Positions 57,482 to 64,000 of a stretch of DNA of 64,000 nucleotides are shown in pieces; the first letter of the stretch is position 1, and each line of letters starts with the position of its first letter. Made by a program: the position numbers and the translations under genes. The DNA is taken from assembly GCA_949775045.1 (NCBI GenBank), contig OX459095.1, positions 19,582,311 through 19,646,310 of the forward strand, in the 5' to 3' direction. Below the pieces are notes generated by a model. The model was given only the letters and a program-made list of their open reading frames with translations. It did not search any database and was not told the DNA's origin. The stretch is from Metridium senile. Taxonomy: Eukaryota; Cnidaria; Anthozoa; Actiniaria; Metridiidae.

Positions 57482-60400
57482 AGGCTAGCACTAAATAGCT
57501 AAAAGCTAATAAACTTGTGGCCCTCAAAGGAGGGTGTCAATGGGGTATGTCTCTAGTCAGTAAACAGTTACAAAAATGCAATTTAGTCAGTGAACAGTAG
57601 GAAAAAGCTTAGTCAGTAAATGTACTTCTCTCGCATCCTTTCTATGGTAACCAAGTCCGCTTGAGCATCGCAGGCTCATAAAGTGTCATGCCAGAAGAAA
57701 AACATTGATAAAAGACAATACAAGCTGTCGAATTGTTTTTATATTTATTGGTATGTAAGAATAAATGAAAAATATTTAAAAACAGATCACATACTGACCA
57801 TTTTTCACAGACATTTGAATGTTTTAAAGTGAAATATGTTAAAAATCGAACATCGTTTTATACGATAAACAGTTAGTTTTCATTATTTATACGCTTACAT
57901 AACAAAAAAACGGTCTTATACGCTAGTCAGTTAACCCCATTGACACCCTCTCAAAGGAAATCAATAAAATGGGTCAAAACATGGTATTTGGAATGTTACT
58001 GAGGGGAAGACAAAACTTTTTCTTTACCTTAAGTTACTTAAAGTTCTATACAATATTTCACAATAATTGCATGTTAACATTACAGATACCTACCAGTACT
58101 ACAGGCACATGAGAGTAAACAAATATACAAACATCTGTATCTTGGTCACAAAACATATGTCAAGTACGTGTTACGGAGGGGAACAGAGAAACCAAAATAC
58201 CATGTTTTGATCCAGGTATAACTTGACTGGGAGATTTAAAAATAAATAAATCACTTTTTTGATGTTTCAATCTTCTAGCCTCTGTCCTACTAATGGGGTA
58301 AATTCAGACCCACAATCTCTACTCCTACAAAACAGTACACAACCCTGCTAACATGATTGTTTGATTTAGCAAGTCTAATAACAACCTCAAAGTATCAAAA
58401 AGATAGTACAAGGAATCAGTCATCCTTGGGAACCCAGGGGTATTCTTCTGTCGCTCGTTTCTCGCTTCCACAAAATATACCCCTGGGAACGTAGTCTGTT
58501 GGAGCTTGTTCCGGAAGTCAAAATTCAAACTTATTTAACGACTTTATTTGAATGGTTATCTTGATTTTCATTGGTCGACCTAATAAGGTCGACCAATCAG
58601 GAAAGAGCTGAATTTTGACTTCCGGAACAAGCTCCAACAGACTACGTTCCCAGGGGTATATGTTGTGGAAGCGAGAAACGAGAAACGAGCGACAGAAGAA
58701 TACCCCTGGGTTCCCGAGGATGGGAATCAGTTTGGCATTACAGTATGTTTTGTTCTAGAAAATTGTACTAACAAGTGTGCATTGCCTATTTAATGGTAAA
58801 ATTCAGCCATATGCTAGAATGAGACCCGGAGGATCATACCTCATCTACATCAATTACACCTCTACGGTATCAGACCATTAACTCTTATATCTAATTTCAT
58901 CCAATAACAATTAAATATTCAGCTTACTTTTCCTGCCATTCCTTTAGAACATAAGTATCTTCAACATTATAACCAACACTAAAGACGACACTCTCATCAA
59001 AACTGACTCCAAGTTCATCCCAAAATTGATGGAATGGATTGCCATCCTACAAAATACAACAAAATAAATTATTTACAAACAGGTCCACTACAGTAAAGTA
59101 TTGTAACACCAGACTAAAGTGATGGTCAATCGGCTATGATAGTTGATGATAGTTGAAGGCATCTCAACTATCATCAACTATCCTGTACGCGGTCAAACGG
59201 TGACAGTAAAAGCATGATAGTTGATGATAGTGATCAAAATCACGCGAGCGAAGTTGATTTTGCAAAATTATGAGCCAGCGTGTACAACTGCTGACTGATT
59301 TGCTATCATCTACTATCATTGTCAAAACTATCATGTGAAAGTTGAACATGTTCAAACTCTATGATAGTCCATAGTTGATGATAGTGCATGATAGATAGTT
59401 GGTGGTCTAACGCACACAATAGTTGGAACTATCATCAACTATCATTGCCATTTGACCGGGGCTTAAGGATTAGTTGTACAGCAGAGCAAGTCAAGTTAGT
59501 TTAAGTCCGAGTCAAGAGTCAAACACAAGTGAGTCATGTACAATTTTTCACAAATTCATTCATTTCATTCTTATCAACATGTAGCATCAGCTTACCAACT
59601 TAAATCTACCTACTATTCATTATTGAAGCGAAACAAATAGTATCATGAGAAAAGAAGAATAAGAAAAATGAAAAAAATGTAAAAAAATATAAAGAAGGAA
59701 AATTAGAGTGACAACAAAAAATAAATAAAAAGCAAGAAGAGCAGAAGAATGCAAAGAAAAGAAAAAAGCAAAAAACTAGGTCTATAATGTATTTTTGTAT
59801 TATTTCAACAGCAGATATGTTTTTTTTAAAATAATATTTAATGTCAGTAAAAAAGTTATTCAATCAATCAGCAAACCAACCAACCAAACAATCAATCTAC
59901 CAACCAATCAAATAATCAAACAGTCAACCAGTCAATCAAACAACTATATTGATTCATTTATGTTTACTTGGGCATACAGTTTGATTATAAAAAGGAATGC
60001 GAGAAGGTTTGTCATTTTTTGTCGTTTGATGTTTATCCAAAGGCCATCAACAGCAAAATGAGCTTTGGATAAAGGCCGAAAAATTCAAATTACAAATAAT
60101 GACAAACCTTCTTGCATTACTTTTTATAACTATATTTATGTTTTAATCCATGTGTTATTGCATTTCCTTTACCTTCATGTTACAGTTTGCCCCTGATCCA
60201 GGTGGTAACCAACAATAACCTTTACGGCTACCTGCTGGCCAGTGTTTTGGTGCTAGTATCTTTAAAAAATCTTCTAATAAAATCACTCTGTGATATTTTT
60301 GTAAAGGTTCTATTTTAAAAAAATCTGTAAATGGTATATTTTTCTGAAAAAGAAAAAGTAATTATTGATTAGTAAAGTTGATAGATTGATTTTAAATTCT

Positions 60401-61321
60401 AGCACTAATCCTTTATTTTCTACTTTCAAATCAAACAAATTTGAATAACAATATCTGCTAATATGCAGGAGTCAAGTAGAGACTTAAAGAAACCTATTGT
60501 CATTAGCTATTAAGGTCCCATGAAAGAAATATAGGCCTCAATATTTGTGGGATTTATTGCTACTTCATTATCACCATGGTTATGGCAAAGACTGTGTATT
60601 TCTATAGAGACGAGTATTATAAATTATTATAGTTGTCTGACAGTAATGAATTAGTACTATCGTCTTACTTTATCCATAGCTACTTGTTACGACAGCATTT
60701 ATTTTGCTTTAATAAATTATTCAATACTTTTAAAGATTCAGAATACAATGTACTTGAAAATAAGTTTACAAAAAAAGAAACTTCGCATTTGGCTTACATA
60801 TTTATATTTTTACAACTTGATTACTTACATATGTTCTCCATGGAGGAAGAGCTAATGTCCTGTTCAGTGTCTTAGCAAACGCTAAAGCTCCTAGAAAATG
60901 ATCGGCTTGGTTTCCATAACGCCCTTTGAAAGAGAAATGAGGAACGAGGTGACTTGAAAAGACTAGTGAGTCTATGCTTCGACTAAAAGTGAAATAACTT
61001 TTCGAAAAACAACCGCAATAACTACTCTCAAAAAGTTAAACCATTCTCTGTTTTGTTTAGCATTTATTCAAGTGTCAATAGATGATTATTATTTGAATGA
61101 AAGACAAATGAAAGAAGAGATAAATCTTGATTTTGGGTCGATTTGTGTTGTTGATATCAGCTTGTACTACTTAGTACGGGGAAAACTAGAGCAAAGTTAA
61201 AAAATATTCACTTACCCATACAAGGACAATACAATACATATCCATTTAGGTCAAACGTTATCTCTGAGCCTACTCCAGAAAGTTTTATGAAGCACAAAAC
61301 AGTCAAAAACGAAACCCACAT
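55630..61321 (-). CDS. POFUT1: GDP-fucose protein O-fucosyltransferase 1
   Basis: This endoplasmic-reticulum enzyme transfers fucose from GDP-fucose to Ser/Thr of EGF repeats, as in Notch. Exons: 61321-61216, 60923-60829, 60343-60173, 59046-58928, 57375-57180, 56593-56363 and 55791-55630. All have GT/AG ends and join to 359 codons plus TAA. The start ATG (61319-61321) gives a signal peptide ([18 protein letters not shown]). Family motifs follow: [30 protein letters not shown], the catalytic-Arg motif [29 protein letters not shown] and [20 protein letters not shown]. Length is about 30 residues below vertebrate POFUT1 (about 388). The C-terminus ends SSFWGFN, lacking the PPKLRDEF-type tail with the ER-retrieval signal. 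A (TAAG)n array stands just before the exon 5 acceptor, and a SINE lies next to exon 6. Confidence 0.95.
56692..56785 (-). mobile_element. tRNA-derived SINE head (family C)
   Basis: The minus strand reads ACCGGTTAGCTCAATTGGTAG (A box) and GTGCGGGGTTCACGTCTAAG (B box). The plus-strand left side abuts a short (GATAT)n tail at 56672-56693. It lies in POFUT1 intron 5 near exon 6. Confidence 0.7.
57385..57482. repeat. (TAAG)n microsatellite at the POFUT1 exon 5 acceptor
   Basis: About 95 bp of pure TAAG. In the transcript it is (CTTA)n, directly followed by CTTTACCTCGTCAG and exon 5, so it supplies most of the pyrimidine-rich tract. Confidence 0.97.
58425..58722. mobile_element. Palindromic MITE, about 298 bp
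   Basis: GGAACCCAGGGGTATTCTTC and its complement end the element; the long arms include CGTAGTCTGTTGGAGCTTG and TCCGGAAGTCAAAATTCA. The centre GGTCGACCTAATAAGGTCGACC is itself a hairpin. It lies in POFUT1 intron 4. Confidence 0.9.
59115..59462. repeat. Repeat cluster of ACTATCATCAACTATC words, MITE-like
   Basis: At least ten copies of TGATAGTTGATGATAGT or its complement in 350 bp. Outer pieces GATGGTCAATCGG and TTGCCATTTGACCGGGGC suggest inverted ends. It lies in POFUT1 intron 3. Confidence 0.7.
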
Positions 61322-62974
61322 TTTTTCATTTCTAAAATTTGGCGGATTTTCCACTTAGTGTCCCAGCTCGCCTCGGAATGATTTCACACAGGAACCCCAA
61401 ACAGCGAATAGTACATCACTTACACCCCCAAAGTAGCTCATCTGTTCTTCGCCCTGCAGGCGGGTTGAGTTGTGGGAGAATCGAATTTTGCCGAGGCAAA
61501 GAGGGAGTGAGAAAACTGTGTCGGCTTATGTGAACGTCGCCGAAGGGGAGGAGGGAGGGGCAAAAAACTTGTCTATGATGCTGTACCTATGGCATAACTT
61601 CGCAGTATTGTTGCAAACAATTGCTTAAATACCTAAATGTAGCACGAGGGCATTCGAAATTCTTCTCACCTAGACTTCATACCTGAGGGAGCGTGTAATC
61701 ATCCCGCCCAGCTAAGATATTTAGCTATTTTGGTGGTGAAGATAGTTTTGCAGTTCTGAACGAGAGAAAAAACAAGTCGCAAACGTTATTGAATTTCCAG
61801 AAATCCTTGCAAAAGAAATATATAGCCTAAAATGTAAACCATTAATCAATTCCACAAACAGATAATAAACCACATTTTTTATTTATTTCATAATCTTCTT
61901 ACAAAAAGTGCAAATTTATAGCATTTTCCTTAAATAAAGTTCAAATTGTTAACATAATATGTTGTATTTTACTAGGATACCCTTCCTATTGAACACAAAA
62001 GACTCCACAGTTGAAAGTGTTTAACATGTATAGCGATTTAAAAGTTATTTCTGTAGTACAGTATCAAATCATTGCAAAAAAAAAGTATATTTTTAAAAGT
62101 CCAATTTGCAGACAGTTTTTATGCTCAAAGCAATAAAACATATTTTTGCCAAAAATTTATATTTCCTATGTAAATAAACTAACCCTTAATTCCTACTAAG
62201 GAGACACAAATCAATTACATTTAGCATGTCTATTGCTTTTGATGAAATCTCCTTGTAGCTCATATAAACATAATTTAGTTCTTATTACTAGTAAAAGTGT
62301 TGTGAAAAAGAAATTTTCTTGATGGCACAATTTTACTTCCAGCACCAGAATTCTTGACAACTTTCCTTTAATATTCAGATTTTCAATCCCTAGATTGTTA
62401 ATATCCCATTGAGCAATCTTACACTTAAAATGTGCAATGCAGCATAGGAACCATTATTCCACAGCGCAAGACTGTGACATCACAAACACCATAATTATAT
62501 TTCTTCTGATACCAAATTATATCAACTTTTTTGTTTTACTAGTTCTTTGTTCCAAATATATATGAATGCAGTTTCCAATAAATTATATTTACGAATATTT
62601 ATGTACAAAGTGAATACAGAAAATGTTTTTTTAGTTATTCTTATACGCGCATGGAAATTGGAGTCGGTAACTGCCATGAAATTGAACTTGTAGCCTTGTA
62701 TTGTATTAACATTTTAACGAAATGCAAGTGCTGCGTACGGATATGTAACATTGCAAAAACGGCTGAGTAGTTGTGACGAGTGTGATAAATCAGCATTTTT
62801 CTGTAAAAAAAATCTATGTATTCTTCACTATCAATAACGTCACTTCCAGTATATCCGGGACTTTCGGTAAAGACAGTCTCCGTTTAGGGTCAGTACTATT
62901 CCATACGGCCGGCCATACACTACACACACAAGTAAGTGGGCTTATCCTTTTAACTGAGCAACTGTATATCTTGT

Positions 62975-63275
62975 CTGAGTAAACACTACTCATTTTTGCG
63001 ATGAGTAACTGTGTGTGCATGGATTTACTTAGTTATTTGTGTGACCACAACTCGGTCGTTTTTGCCGTGAGTAACTGTGTGTGCATGAATCTGCTCAGTT
63101 ATTTGCGCGACCACTACTCGGTCGTTTTTGCTCTGAGTAACTGTGTGTGCATGGATTTACTCAGTTGTTTGTTGCATGACCACAACTAGGTCGTTGTTTC
63201 CGTGAGAAACTGAGTGTGTATCAATATTCTCAGTTATTTGCGTGACTATTACTCAGTCGTTTTTACAGTGCAGTA
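62975..63275 (+). repeat. Minisatellite, about 62-65 bp unit, about 4-5 copies
   Basis: GAGTAACTGTGTGTGCATGG, TTACTCAGTTATTTG and ACTCGGTCGTTTTTGC recur. It is the same family as the array at 1963-2335, 61 kb away. The stretch 61330-62970, upstream of POFUT1, shows no other supported feature. Confidence 0.85.
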
Positions 63276-63369
63276 GGGAAAATTGTTAACGCTATCGCAT
63301 TTTCCAGTTGGTCATGATAACTAACATAAGACCATTGCTCTAAGGCAAAGTACATATCTATAAAAGGCT

Positions 63370-63552
63370 CTACAATATTTCAATAGTTTCTGTCTGTCCG
63401 TCGTCATTTGGAGACAAAGTTCGAGCAAGAGCTGGTACACAGTTACTTGGAATAAGACATCCTATAAACAGAATTGCATGATGGTTAGACATGTGCACAA
63501 AGAGACTGTCTATGGCGACATAAATTTTACATTGAGGTAGGTGTATCAGCAT
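63370..63552 (-). CDS. Possible C-terminal exon of a gene beyond the right edge
   Basis: An open frame of about 60 codons ends VPALARTLSPNDDGQTETIE plus two residues and TAG. An acceptor-like CTGTTTATAG precedes GATGTCTTATTCC, which would make the exon GCLIPSN to the stop. I do not recognise it, another phase is also open, and no partner exon is in view. Confidence 0.22.
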   Translation of the reverse strand: MLIHLPQCKIYVAIDSLFVHMSNHHAILFIGCLIPSNCVPALARTLSPNDDGQTETIEIL

Positions 63553-63604
63553 TTACGTCTTTCATGTCAAAATGATGTTTTATAACTTACTCAGAAATTT
63601 TACA

Positions 63605-63772
63605 ATGGAACCCCTCTATACAAGAACCCTCATAAAAGCGGAACTCTCCCAAAACTGGACATATATTTTGGTCCCAAAGTTTTAAAAAAAAACACTCAAT
63701 TAATCCGAACCCCCCGCAAAACCGGACAGTTTTGGTCCCAGGGTTGACCTATATAGAGGGGTTTCACTGTTG
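63605..63772. mobile_element. MITE with GAACCCCTCTATA ends
   Basis: TGGAACCCCTCTATACAAG and CTATATAGAGGGGTTTCACTG flank inner TTTTGGTCCCA repeats. The last 230 bp of the window is GATGAT/TTGATG-rich low-complexity sequence. Confidence 0.8.
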
Positions 63773-64000
63773 ATGATGGCGATCTGTATGATGATGCTGA
63801 TTAGATGATAATGATTGTAACAATAATGAAATTGTTGGTATGCATGTATATTGTTGATAAGGATGACGATGTTGATGTTAATGATAACGTTGATGTTGTT
63901 GGTATGATTATGGTGATGGTCAAGATAATGAAATATTGGTCGTAATGACAAAAATGATTGTGCGATAATGATGTTACACTAACAGTATACACCTTTAATT

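Overview
This looks like an AT-rich nuclear segment from an early-branching animal, most likely an anthozoan cnidarian (coral or sea anemone). That is an inference from animal gene families with compact introns, CR1-like and R2-like LINEs, tRNA-derived SINEs and very many palindromic MITEs. It is not a bacterial or viral window, and coding sequence is only a few percent of it.

The recognisable host genes all lie on the minus strand. (1) iGluR-B spans 12697 down to 2366. It carries a signal peptide and amino-terminal domain in eight exons, and its ligand-binding and channel part lies beyond the left edge. (2) iGluR-A spans 33506 down to 18111. It is a complete non-NMDA-type ionotropic glutamate receptor in 15 exons that join in frame to 933 codons. 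A and B are head-to-tail tandem paralogues with matching intron phases and two identical exon lengths. (3) An intronless type-II regulatory subunit of cAMP-dependent protein kinase lies at 47887-46772. (4) POFUT1 (GDP-fucose protein O-fucosyltransferase 1) spans 61321 down to 55630 in seven exons, 359 codons. Weaker exon-like pieces lie at 49773-49990, 53412-53823 and 63370-63552.

Region by region: 1-1962 is a plus-strand CR1/L2-like LINE lying in a putative iGluR-B intron. 2.4-12.7 kb is iGluR-B with a long TAAG array, a minisatellite grown from an exon edge, and a 753-bp Mutator-like element that carries a zinc-finger-like gene fragment. 12.7-18.1 kb is repeats. 18.1-33.5 kb is iGluR-A. 33.5-46.7 kb is gene-poor, with an R2-like LINE truncated at its YVDD motif and serial duplications. 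46.7-48.3 kb is the PKA gene with a CRE-like site upstream. 48.3-55.6 kb is mostly MITEs and SINEs. 55.6-61.3 kb is POFUT1. 61.3-64 kb is repeats.

The most unusual theme is repeated tandem duplication of exon edges with their splice sites: two cases in iGluR-B and two in iGluR-A. Next are a Pack-MULE-like element with a perfect 9-bp target duplication, and a PKA RII subunit whose inhibitor site has Ala in place of the usual Ser. The genes do not form one pathway. Two are synaptic-type receptors, one is a cAMP sensor and one is a Notch-type glycosyltransferase.
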